A stretch of DNA of 51,444 bases from NCBI GenBank assembly GCA_030038255.1, contig JASHPH010000119.1, forward strand, positions 1-51,444, read 5' to 3'. The DNA comes from Candidatus Sulfotelmatobacter sp. Lineage in GTDB: Bacteria > Acidobacteriota > Terriglobia > Terriglobales > Acidobacteriaceae. Positions within the stretch are counted from its first letter, which is position 1. Every line of letters starts with the position of its first letter. This document shows positions 24,780 to 32,875 of this stretch, one piece after another. Made by a program: the position numbers and the translations under genes. The notes beneath the pieces are model-generated. The model searched no databases, was not told the DNA's origin, and worked only from the letters and a program-made list of their open reading frames with translations.

Positions 24780-26702
24780 ATGAAACTAAGGGGTCGGCTC
24801 TTAATTTTCTTTCTGCTGTTGTGCGCGTTGGCGTTAGTGGCTGCGCCGAATTCTGAAAAACAATACTGGGATGGCCAGACTTGGACCAATTATGTTCGCA
24901 TCGGGGCATACGGACTCAGGGGCGGCGATGCAGCGCGGATTGTGCGCAATGCACAAGAGAGCGATGTCTTCGGCATTGAAGTCGACAACGATATAGAAGG
25001 GCGCTACGAGAGCTTTCTGCATCCGGAAGAAAAGTTGAAGGCGATTCATGACGTGGCCGAAGAAGCGCATCGCGCGGGGAACTACGCGTTTGTCTACATC
25101 GCCGGCACGGAATGCATTACGGCGCACGCCGACCAGACGCCGCATACCCTGTTCAAGGATCGTCCTGATTGGCTGCAACGGGACATCAACGGGAAACCCG
25201 CGATTTTCGGTGGCGGAACGGCGTTCTGGATCGCACCGGGGGACGAGGATGTCTGGGTGAGTCCTTACGCCACCGAATGGCGGAAGATTTACATGGAGCA
25301 CGTGCGGCAGATTGCGGCGACAGGAATTGACGGCATTTACGTGGACATCCCGTACTGGATGACGCATTTCGAAGGATGGGAAAACACTTGGGCGAGCTTT
25401 GACGACTACACGGTCGCGGCGTTTAAAGAGAGGACGGGACTGGACGCGAAACACGACTTGAAGCTGGGAGATTTCTCCGACCCGGCGTTTCGCAAGTGGG
25501 TGGAGTTTCGCATTCAGACGTTCACCGACTTCATGAGTGAGATCGACCGCAATGCCAAGTCGGTGAATCTGAAGATCAGGACGATTCCGGAAATTTATCC
25601 GGGTATCGAGGAAGAGGTGGTGCGCGTTGGCGCCGACGTATACAGCCTGTACGCGGTGGTGGATGCAATTGCACACGAATATGAATTCGGTGGCGGCGAT
25701 CACATGGCTTCGTCGCGCACGCCGCTCGATTGGTTCCGCTATCAGGTGGGCATGTACTCGTTCCGCGCCTTCGCGCAGGGCAAGGCGACGTGGATCCTCA
25801 ACTATTCCTGGGACGGGGACAAGAATGTGGACAAACGCGAGTCCATGATGAACCTGGCGATGTCGCACATCATGGCGGGGGCAAATTTCTGGGACGCGCC
25901 CGGACATTCCATGGCGGGCTCGAACGACCTGCCGACGCGGAAGAAGATTTTTTCGTGGATCGAAGCGCATGAAAAGACGTTTTATCTACCGCGCTCACCG
26001 ATCGATCCGATTGGCGTCTATTTTTCTCCTCAGACGAGGAATTTTGGAGCGAACGAGTTGATCGCGTCGTATCGCGGAATCCTGATTTTGCTGATGCAAA
26101 AGCATCTCGAATTTCAGATCGTGACGCCGCGCACGCTGGCGGATTTTCGCGGCCAGACTCTGGTTCTGCCCGACGTGCGCGTACTGGGAGAGACGGAGAA
26201 GAATTGGCTGCACGATTTCGCGGCACGGGGGCAGAGGCTGGTGATCACTGGCGCGGATACGACCGGAATCGGAAATCTGCAGAATGTGGTTCGCTTTCCC
26301 GAGTGTCCGGGCAAGGCTTACAACCAGGCGCTGGAAAAGGATTTCGAACATGCGTCGCCGGACTCGCAGCAGAAATTCTTCGACAGCCTGCAAGGTGGAA
26401 ACAGGGTGCAGATTAAAGCGGGTACGCACGTGGCAACCTCAGTCGCGCGCACACCGGACGGTCACACCAACGTCTTCTTCGCCAACTTTGCCGGGTTGCG
26501 CGGAGGATCGAACCCTGTACAGACGCCGCAAACGGATGTGGAAGTGACAGTCCCCTCAAAGACTGATGGTAAGGGCTTCTTCCTTCCGTATCTGGGCGAA
26601 ACACAGGCGATTCAAGGCAGCCGCCGCGGAGATGTGGTCACCTTTGCGCTTCCGCCCATCACGAAGGGTGCCGTTTTCTGGTATGAGTCGGATTCGAAAT
26701 AA
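24780..26702 (+). CDS. Secreted TIM-barrel glycosidase-like protein
   Basis: This 640-aa protein has a signal peptide (about residues 1-22) and a TIM barrel in which SDVFGIEVDNDIEGRY, AFVYIAGTE, IDGIYVDIPYWM and KIRTIPEIYPG mark strand ends. It resembles hypothetical glycosyl hydrolases of the GHL6 kind and ends with a segment like the GH42 trimerisation domain (about residues 430-500; LLMQKHLEFQIVTPRTLADF). Asp and Glu of the barrel are candidate catalytic residues. Substrate and activity are unproven. It follows the Tat protein by 35 bp, so the two are probably co-transcribed and act on the same extracellular glycan. Confidence 0.75.
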   Translation: MKLRGRLLIFFLLLCALALVAAPNSEKQYWDGQTWTNYVRIGAYGLRGGDAARIVRNAQESDVFGIEVDNDIEGRYESFLHPEEKLKAIHDVAEEAHRAGNYAFVYIAGTECITAHADQTPHTLFKDRPDWLQRDINGKPAIFGGGTAFWIAPGDEDVWVSPYATEWRKIYMEHVRQIAATGIDGIYVDIPYWMTHFEGWENTWASFDDYTVAAFKERTGLDAKHDLKLGDFSDPAFRKWVEFRIQTFTDFMSEIDRNAKSVNLKIRTIPEIYPGIEEEVVRVGADVYSLYAVVDAIAHEYEFGGGDHMASSRTPLDWFRYQVGMYSFRAFAQGKATWILNYSWDGDKNVDKRESMMNLAMSHIMAGANFWDAPGHSMAGSNDLPTRKKIFSWIEAHEKTFYLPRSPIDPIGVYFSPQTRNFGANELIASYRGILILLMQKHLEFQIVTPRTLADFRGQTLVLPDVRVLGETEKNWLHDFAARGQRLVITGADTTGIGNLQNVVRFPECPGKAYNQALEKDFEHASPDSQQKFFDSLQGGNRVQIKAGTHVATSVARTPDGHTNVFFANFAGLRGGSNPVQTPQTDVEVTVPSKTDGKGFFLPYLGETQAIQGSRRGDVVTFALPPITKGAVFWYESDSK

Positions 26703-26826
26703 GCCGCCTGCGGCCCGTTGCTCCCTCTTTTTCCCACCTTCAGTCTTTTTTCAGGTGCTGGGTGGACAATGCAAGGAGGCCGGGCGTGGGAAAATAGCAA
26801 TCAACCTCCAAACGGGATTTAACTCG

Positions 26827-27840
26827 ATGAATTCACAGAGCAAAACGTTCAGAATGGCGGCGCTGCTTCTCGCGCTGCTGACGCTGCCCTTTCTCTCCAG
26901 CTGCACGAAGAAGTCGAGCGCACAGACTTCTAACCCAACGGATTTGCAGCTCGACATAAAGACTCCGTTTCGCTTTGTGGCCTACGGAGACACGCGCTTT
27001 CACGATCCCAAGGACACCGAAGCAGCGAACCCTCCGGTGCGGGTTGCATTGGTAAAGGCGATCGCCGACGCCAACCCGGCGTTCATTTGCTTCACCGGCG
27101 ACATTGTTTACAACGGCTATGATGCCGACGACTGGAAGGTATGGGACAGCGAAACCAGCATCTGGCGCGAGAAAAAGATTCCGATTTATCCTGCGCTGGG
27201 CAACCACGATCTGCATGGCAAGGAAAAAACCGCGCTGGGAAATTATTTTCAGCGCTTCCCTGATCTGAAGAACAGCCGTTACTACTCGGTGCGCGCGGCC
27301 AATACGCTCATTCTCGTGCTGGACAGCTCCATGGAGGAAACCGCCGGCCCGCAGGGCCAATGGCTGGCTGACAAACTGGATCATGTGCCCGCCGACTTGG
27401 ATTTTGTTTTTGTCATGCTGCATCACCCGCCTTACACAAGTTCATCCGATGCAAAGCTGTTTGGGGGCGGGCATTCGGCGCGGCCTCACGAACAGGCGAT
27501 GGGCAAGATGCTGGAAGAGCGGCAGGCTCACGCGCGCTACCGGATCGTGGTCTTTTCCGGACACGTGCATAACTACGAGCGCCACGAGCATGGGGGAGTG
27601 ACTTATTTCGTCACCGGAGGGGGAGCGGCGCACGCGTATCCGATCGAGCGCGCGGCTGACGATCCGTTCAAGAGCAAGGAAATCAACTATCACTACCTGA
27701 TGGTCGAGGTCGATCACCAGCAGCTCAAAATCACCATGAATCGCGTTGACCTGACCAGCGGCAAGGCAGTCTGGACGCAGCCCGACACCGTCAGCATTTC
27801 GTCGCCGGTGGCGGCAGCAGCGGCAGCAGCAGGGCGCTGA
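26827..27840 (+). CDS. Calcineurin-like metallophosphoesterase, lipoprotein
   Basis: The 338-aa protein begins at ATG 26827; the frame is open from 26566 but the upstream part overlaps the previous gene. A lipoprotein signal ends in LSSC (Cys about residue 24). The two-metal phosphoesterase motifs are all visible: YGDTRFHD, FTGDIVYNGYD, ALGNHDLHG, MLHHPPYT and FSGHVHNYERHEH. It would hydrolyse a phosphate mono- or diester at the periplasmic or outer-membrane face. The C-terminus is an Ala-rich run. It is 124 bp from the glycosidase-like gene and may have its own promoter. Confidence 0.9.
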   Translation: MNSQSKTFRMAALLLALLTLPFLSSCTKKSSAQTSNPTDLQLDIKTPFRFVAYGDTRFHDPKDTEAANPPVRVALVKAIADANPAFICFTGDIVYNGYDADDWKVWDSETSIWREKKIPIYPALGNHDLHGKEKTALGNYFQRFPDLKNSRYYSVRAANTLILVLDSSMEETAGPQGQWLADKLDHVPADLDFVFVMLHHPPYTSSSDAKLFGGGHSARPHEQAMGKMLEERQAHARYRIVVFSGHVHNYERHEHGGVTYFVTGGGAAHAYPIERAADDPFKSKEINYHYLMVEVDHQQLKITMNRVDLTSGKAVWTQPDTVSISSPVAAAAAAAGR

Positions 27841-27852
27841 GAAGAGTCCGCG

Positions 27853-28098
27853 CTAGAGAGTCTGGCAGGCGCCCTCACACCGATTCTTTCCCCACACGAC
27901 TCCAAGGGCGTGCAGGATGAGAGTATCGGTCAGGGTGAGTTTATCGGGATCCAGGACGGCGGCGTAAGCGTACTGCACGAGCGCGTCGCAGGTAATGCAC
28001 CATCGCTCGTGGCGAATGACCCCGCCACAGTGCTCGCAGGCGGCTTTCGCGGCGTATTGGTTGCTGTGATACCAGCTGGCCGCGGGATTGGCGAACAT
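27853..28098 (-). CDS. Small zinc-ribbon-like protein
   Basis: This 81-aa protein has CEHCGG and CITC (about residues 21-36), spaced as a zinc ribbon, then a helical region (LTLTDTLILHALGVVWG) and two more cysteines at the end (CEGAC). GGAGGT stands 5 nt before the ATG, so translation is well supported although the gene is small. I believe similar proteins occur in other acidobacteria but cannot verify that. Its start faces the TonB receptor gene at 28355; the shared 256-bp region contains two strong CRP/FNR-type boxes. Confidence 0.75.
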   Translation of the reverse strand: MFANPAASWYHSNQYAAKAACEHCGGVIRHERWCITCDALVQYAYAAVLDPDKLTLTDTLILHALGVVWGKNRCEGACQTL

Positions 28099-28226
28099 GC
28101 TGCACCTCCAGAGCTTGACCTCAGCGAATTCCCCGTAGCCGAAGCGGACAGCCCGGTGGAACTTCCCTTATGGCTGTAGCCTAGATGGATGCTGTCTATC
28201 CCTCCATTTTGAGTGTCACGATTGTG

Positions 28227-28242
28227 TGTGATTAGAATCACA
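28227..28242. promoter_or_regulatory. CRP/FNR-type palindrome (box 9), perfect
   Basis: TGTGATTAGAATCACA has both arms intact. It lies in the divergent region between the zinc-ribbon gene and the TonB receptor gene, nearly mid-way, so it could act on either. Confidence 0.65.
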
Positions 28243-28285
28243 GACACCTTGGGCTGGCCTTCACGGCGAAATGTTATTTTTTTCT

Positions 28286-28301
28286 TGTGATCCTGATCAC
28301 G
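28286..28301. promoter_or_regulatory. CRP/FNR-type palindrome (box 10)
   Basis: TGTGATCCTGATCACG has one outer mismatch. It is about 60 bp before the TonB receptor start, a place typical of an activator site just upstream of the promoter. Confidence 0.6.
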
Positions 28302-28354
28302 GGACAACTTTCGCGAGTCTGCTAGGTTAAGTCAACCCCCCATCCTCTACTGCG

Positions 28355-30679
28355 ATGTCCAATCGAATGCACAAAATAACTGTTGCTCTCTTTCTTTCTG
28401 CGATCGCATTGCCCTCTGTGTTCGCGCAGGTCACTCGCGTGGAAGGCATTTTGCGCGATCCCACCGGCGCGGTCCTAGCCGGCGGATCGGTGGTCGTGCA
28501 GGCAGGGTCATATCGGGCCTCGACTAAGACTGACTCTCGCGGGCACTTCATTTTTGCAGCGGTGCCTTCGACCTCAGGGACTGTCGAAGTTAGAGCTGCG
28601 GGATTCAGCGACAGGCGTCAGTCCTGGAATGGGGGAAATTCCGGCGTTGTGAGTCTGGACATCGTGCTGCAGCCGGCTTCCGCCAGCGAGCAGGTGACCG
28701 TTTCAGCGTCACGCACCGAGATGCGGCTGTCTGAAACTCCGGGCAGCACGGTGCTACTTTCCACGACCGACATGGCTGCTACGCCTGCCGTGCGGATTGA
28801 CGACACGTTGCGCCAGGTCCCTGGATTTTCCCTTTTCCGCCGCTCCGACAGCCAGACCGCGAATGCTTCGAATCAAGGGGTGTCGTTGCGTGGACTGGGC
28901 GGAACAGCCTCCAGCCGTGCCGTCGTGCTTGAAGACGGCCTGCCCCTGGTGGACGCTTTCGGAGGGTGGGTTTATTGGGATCGCGTCGTGCGAGAGGAGC
29001 TTTCGAGCGTCGAAGTTTTCCGTGGCGGCGCTTCCAATCTCTACGGCAGCGATGCGCTCGGCGGAGTCGTGCAATTCATCAGTCGCCAGCCGGAGGAGCC
29101 GGCGCTCGCCCTGGAGACGACGTATGGCAATGAGCGGACTCCTGATCTTTCCTTTTGGACCGGAACGCGAGCGGGCCCCTGGGATTTTTCCCTGGCCTCG
29201 GAGATGTTCCGCACGGATGGGTTCATCATCGTTCCCACCTGGCAGCGCGGATCGGTCGACACGCCCGCGAATTCGGAAGATGCGACGGTAGATCTAAACA
29301 TCGGTCGCCAACTCGGCGACAAAGGCCGCGTGTTTACGCGCGGCAACTTCTTCACCGAGTTCCGCCACAACGGCACGCCCATCCAAACCAATGACACGCG
29401 TATGGCGGAAGGTGCGTTGGGTCTCGACAAGCAATTCAACGCAAACGACTCTTTGACTCTTCGAGCCTATGGCCTGGTGCTGGGCTACAACCAGAATTTC
29501 TCATCGGTGGCCGCTGATCGTGACAGTGAGTCGCTCACTGATTTCCAGCATGTCCCTGAACAGGTGGGTAGCGGCGCGGTGCAGTGGACGCATCTTCTCG
29601 GCTCGCACCAAACGCTGATTGCCGGCGCAGATCTGATGGAAGTCATGGGAGCCAGCGACGAGCAATTTTTCACCGCCGGGGTGAACACGCGCGACAATGC
29701 CTCCGGCGGCAGGCAGCGAATCCTGGGACTCTTCGGCGAAGACTTGGCACGCTGGCAGGACTGGACCATCATTCTCGCGGCGCGGGCTGACGACTGGAAC
29801 GACTTCAATGCAAGTTCCATCTGCACTCCGGTTGCAGGCGCCTGTCCCTCGCCGAATGTGCTGTATCCAGAGCGCAGCGATCTCGCGTTCAGCCCGCGCC
29901 TTTCGGTGCTGCGGACCTTGAACCGCAACGTTTCGCTGACTGGCTCGATGTATCGCGCTTTTCGCGCGCCTACGCTGAATGAGTTATACCGCACATTTCG
30001 CGTAGCCAATGTGCTGACCCTGAACAATCCCTACCTCAACGCTGAGCGGCTTACCGGTGCGGAGGCCGGGATGAACATCATGGCGCTCGACCGCAAGCTC
30101 GATTTGCGAGGGACATTCTTTTGGAGCGACATTGTTGATCCGGTTCAGAACGTCACCATCAATCCAAGTTCCAGCCCGGTTCTGCGGGAAAAAGAAAACG
30201 TGGGCCGGATTCGCTCGCGGGGTGTTGAAATCGACGGCATCGTGCACATCAGCCACGATATCCAAATCACGGCCGGCTATGAATTCACCGCCGCCAGGGT
30301 TGTGAACTACATCGTGCCGCAGGGTGAGGTTTCGTTGTTAGGAAATGAAGTCGCACAGGTGCCGCGCAACGTCTTTACATGGGAGGCGCGATATTGGAAC
30401 CCGTCACGCTTTCTGTTGAGCGTCGAAGGGCGACTTGTGGGCAAGCAGTTCGATGACGACCAGAATCAGTATCCGCTGGGCCGCTTCTACACGATGGATT
30501 TCGAGATTGGGCGTAACCTCACACGCAATCTAGAAATTTTTGCCGCAGCAGAGAACATATTCGACGAACGCTACGAGGTCGCGAACACTCCGACTGCGAA
30601 CGGATCGCTCTTCAATATCGGCCCGCCGATTCTCTATCGCATCGGCTTGCGGTTGAATTTTCCATCGGAGCGACCGTAG
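28355..30679 (+). CDS. TonB-dependent receptor (BtuB/siderophore-receptor type)
   Basis: This 774-aa protein has a signal peptide (ending VFAQ), a short carboxypeptidase-regulatory-like domain (about residues 28-108), a TonB box-like VTVSASRTE, a plug domain (about 115-240; VRIDDTLRQVPGFSLFRR, GGASNLYGSDALGGVVQF) and a 22-strand-type barrel ending YRIGLRLNF with terminal-region Phe. It is of the size of vitamin B12 or siderophore receptors, unlike the large Oar-like receptor at 19.3 kb. Two CRP/FNR-type boxes upstream suggest expression with the cytochrome genes, so a metal, haem or cobalamin ligand is a reasonable guess. ATG 28367 is an alternative start. Confidence 0.9.
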   Translation: MSNRMHKITVALFLSAIALPSVFAQVTRVEGILRDPTGAVLAGGSVVVQAGSYRASTKTDSRGHFIFAAVPSTSGTVEVRAAGFSDRRQSWNGGNSGVVSLDIVLQPASASEQVTVSASRTEMRLSETPGSTVLLSTTDMAATPAVRIDDTLRQVPGFSLFRRSDSQTANASNQGVSLRGLGGTASSRAVVLEDGLPLVDAFGGWVYWDRVVREELSSVEVFRGGASNLYGSDALGGVVQFISRQPEEPALALETTYGNERTPDLSFWTGTRAGPWDFSLASEMFRTDGFIIVPTWQRGSVDTPANSEDATVDLNIGRQLGDKGRVFTRGNFFTEFRHNGTPIQTNDTRMAEGALGLDKQFNANDSLTLRAYGLVLGYNQNFSSVAADRDSESLTDFQHVPEQVGSGAVQWTHLLGSHQTLIAGADLMEVMGASDEQFFTAGVNTRDNASGGRQRILGLFGEDLARWQDWTIILAARADDWNDFNASSICTPVAGACPSPNVLYPERSDLAFSPRLSVLRTLNRNVSLTGSMYRAFRAPTLNELYRTFRVANVLTLNNPYLNAERLTGAEAGMNIMALDRKLDLRGTFFWSDIVDPVQNVTINPSSSPVLREKENVGRIRSRGVEIDGIVHISHDIQITAGYEFTAARVVNYIVPQGEVSLLGNEVAQVPRNVFTWEARYWNPSRFLLSVEGRLVGKQFDDDQNQYPLGRFYTMDFEIGRNLTRNLEIFAAAENIFDERYEVANTPTANGSLFNIGPPILYRIGLRLNFPSERP

Positions 30680-30789
30680 GCGTTTGGGCATTTCGTACTC
30701 AATCGTTTATCCTCAAGGGTTGCATAACGCCACGCTGGGCGCACCGTGAGTCTCGTCTCGCCTCGGCGAAGCATCAGCTAATCACTCTT

Positions 30790-31875
30790 ATGAAGACCGG
30801 TATTATCGGCCTGCCGCAGGTGGGCAAAACATCGCTGTTTCAGATTCTGACCAAGGCGCATCCCTCCGGACACGCCTTCGCGAACCCGCGCGAGGCGCAT
30901 ATTGGCATCGCCAAAGTTCCTGACGATCGCCTCGACAAGCTGGCTGCTCTCTATCATCCCAAGAAACTGACGCACGCGTCCGTTGAATATGTGGACGTGG
31001 GCGCGATCGGCCAGGACGCGCTGAAGGAAACGGCCTATATCGGGCATTTGCGGCAGGTCGACGCGCTGGCCCACGTGGTGCGGGTTTTCGAGGATCCCGC
31101 CATTCCGCATGTAGGCGAGATCAACCCGTTGCGTGACATCAAGAACGTGGAATTCGATCTGATGGTGAGCGATCTGGGGCAGATCGAAAAGCGCCTCGAG
31201 CGACTGGAAAAAGACTTGAAGAAGATGAAGACGCCGGATCTCGAGAAGGAGTTTGAACTGCTCAAGCGAGCGAAGGCGCACCTGGAGACAGAAAAGCCTC
31301 TGCGCGAGATGGAAATGGTGCCGGAGGACAAGAAACGCATCCGCGGCTTCATGTTTCTGAGCGAGAAGCCGATCTTTTATGTGCTGAACATCGGCGAGTC
31401 GAGCGACTTGGGGAAACAGCTCGAAGGAGCGGTCGCCAGATATCAGCTCACCGAAATCGCAGCGCGGCCCAACGCTGCAGCCACGGCGATCTGCGGCAAA
31501 GTGGAAGCCGAACTGGCCGAGATGAGCGACGCCGATGCGGCCGATTTTCTCTCCAGTTATGGGTTGACGGAGAGCGGATTGACGCGGCTGATCCGCACCA
31601 CGTACAAGCTGCTCGGGCTGATTTCTTTTTTCACGGCTGGAGAGGACGAATGCCGCGCCTGGACCATCCCTGCCCACACTCGCGCGCAGGAGGCGGCCGG
31701 CGCCATCCATTCTGATCTGGAGAGACATTTCATCCGCGCCGAGACGATCCGCTGGGATCAACTGCTCGAAGCTGGATCGGAGGCAAACGCTCGCGCCAAA
31801 GGCACGCTGCGACTGGAAGGCAAGGACTACATTGTGCAGGATGGCGACGTGATGCACATCCGGCATTCGGGCTGA
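30790..31875 (+). CDS. ychF: Obg-family P-loop ATPase/GTPase YchF
   Basis: This 361-aa protein has the length and layout of YchF/OLA1: a P-loop GLPQVGKTS (residues 7-15), the G-domain interrupted by a helical coiled-coil insert (about residues 125-185; EKRLERLEKDLKKMK), VLNIGES in place of the NKxD motif, and the C-terminal TGS-like domain (DGDVMHIRHSG). YchF hydrolyses ATP, binds ribosomes and is linked to oxidative-stress responses in other bacteria. The P-loop reads QVGKTS where most YchF have NVGKST, a mild deviation. It appears monocistronic. Confidence 0.92.
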   Translation: MKTGIIGLPQVGKTSLFQILTKAHPSGHAFANPREAHIGIAKVPDDRLDKLAALYHPKKLTHASVEYVDVGAIGQDALKETAYIGHLRQVDALAHVVRVFEDPAIPHVGEINPLRDIKNVEFDLMVSDLGQIEKRLERLEKDLKKMKTPDLEKEFELLKRAKAHLETEKPLREMEMVPEDKKRIRGFMFLSEKPIFYVLNIGESSDLGKQLEGAVARYQLTEIAARPNAAATAICGKVEAELAEMSDADAADFLSSYGLTESGLTRLIRTTYKLLGLISFFTAGEDECRAWTIPAHTRAQEAAGAIHSDLERHFIRAETIRWDQLLEAGSEANARAKGTLRLEGKDYIVQDGDVMHIRHSG

Positions 31876-31882
31876 GCCTTTT

Positions 31883-31942
31883 TCACCACAGAGAAACAGA
31901 GTCAGGGAAAAGCCTGTGCAGCGCTCTCTGCCTCTGTGGTGA
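31883..31942. repeat. Inverted repeat of the TCACCACAGAG type
   Basis: TCACCACAGAG (31883-31893) pairs with CTCTGTGGTGA (31932-31942), an 11-bp perfect inverted repeat whose arms continue with partial matches. Similar ttcaccacagag sequences recur in many bacterial genomes by general experience. Here the repeat lies between ychF and the ZIP gene and may end the ychF mRNA. Confidence 0.6.
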
Positions 31943-31977
31943 GCATTTCTGTGGGCTGCTATGATGCTCCATCGCAA

Positions 31978-32709
31978 ATGCACCCAATTGCCACCAGTAT
32001 CCTTCTAGGATTGACGGCTGCGGCGGCCAACGTATTCGGCGGGGCAATCATCGTACAGCGCCACTGGGAGCGGCGTTATCTGCGCTACTTCGTTGCGCTG
32101 GGCGCGGGATTCATGCTGGCCACAGCGATGGTCGAGATGGTTCCGGAGAGCATCGAACTGCGCGGGAAATCGGCGGCGCTGCTGGTTTTGCTCGGCTACC
32201 TGATCATTCACTTCTTCGAACACACGGTCACGCCGCACTTTCACTTTGGCGAAGAAACGCACCGCGACGAGTTCATCCACTCGCATAAAGGATATTCGGT
32301 GCTGCTGGGACTCATCATTCACACGTTCTTCGACGGCATCGCCATCGCTTCAGGATTTCTGGTTTCGAACTGGCTGGGATGGCTGATTTTTCTCGCCATC
32401 TTCCTGCACAAAATTCCAGAAGGCTTTACCGTAAGCTCGGTGATGCTGGCGAGTGGCCGCAGCCGAGGCACGGCTTGGGGCGCGTCTATGGTTTTGGGCG
32501 GATCGACGCTGGCGGGAGTTCTAACCATGGCTCTGTTCCGGCATCACGTGGGTGCCGGTCTGCCGCTTGCGGCGGGCGTGACGATTTACGTCGCTGCTTC
32601 CGATCTGGTGCCAGAAGTCAACAAAGAGCCTGCTATGAAAATGGCGTTGCTGGTGTTTGTGGGGGCGGGAATTTTTTTCGTGTTGGATGCGTTGTTTCAC
32701 GCGCACTGA
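31978..32709 (+). CDS. ZIP-family metal transporter
   Basis: From ATG 31978 the protein has 244 aa and about eight membrane segments. Transport-site motifs HTFFDGIAIASGF and LHKIPEGF in the central helices are typical of ZIP proteins that take up zinc or other divalent metals into the cytoplasm. A His-rich stretch (HFFEHTVTPHFHFGEETHRDEFIHSH, about residues 78-103) between helices could bind metal. The frame is open to 31936 but the extra residues show no signal or homology. Confidence 0.88.
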   Translation: MHPIATSILLGLTAAAANVFGGAIIVQRHWERRYLRYFVALGAGFMLATAMVEMVPESIELRGKSAALLVLLGYLIIHFFEHTVTPHFHFGEETHRDEFIHSHKGYSVLLGLIIHTFFDGIAIASGFLVSNWLGWLIFLAIFLHKIPEGFTVSSVMLASGRSRGTAWGASMVLGGSTLAGVLTMALFRHHVGAGLPLAAGVTIYVAASDLVPEVNKEPAMKMALLVFVGAGIFFVLDALFHAH

Positions 32710-32827
32710 AGAGTGTGACTTTGCGCCCCCGAGTCGTACTTTCTAGCGGAAGACAACTTCATGGGCGAGAGTCGTGCTGGGATTATTTTGTTGGATTACA
32801 CGGAATTAAGTTTTGCCGGGGTTAAAG

Positions 32828-32850
32828 AGGCCGCCACAGACTGGCGGCCT
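32828..32850 (-). terminator. Hairpin, possible terminator of the VWA gene
   Basis: AGGCCGCCA (32828-32836) pairs with TGGCGGCCT (32842-32850), a 9-bp stem with a 5-base loop, 26 bp past the minus-strand VWA gene. The trailing T-run is weak, so it may work in both directions or with Rho. Confidence 0.45.
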
Positions 32851-32875
32851 GAGAAAGCGGCTTGGGAAACCGAAA

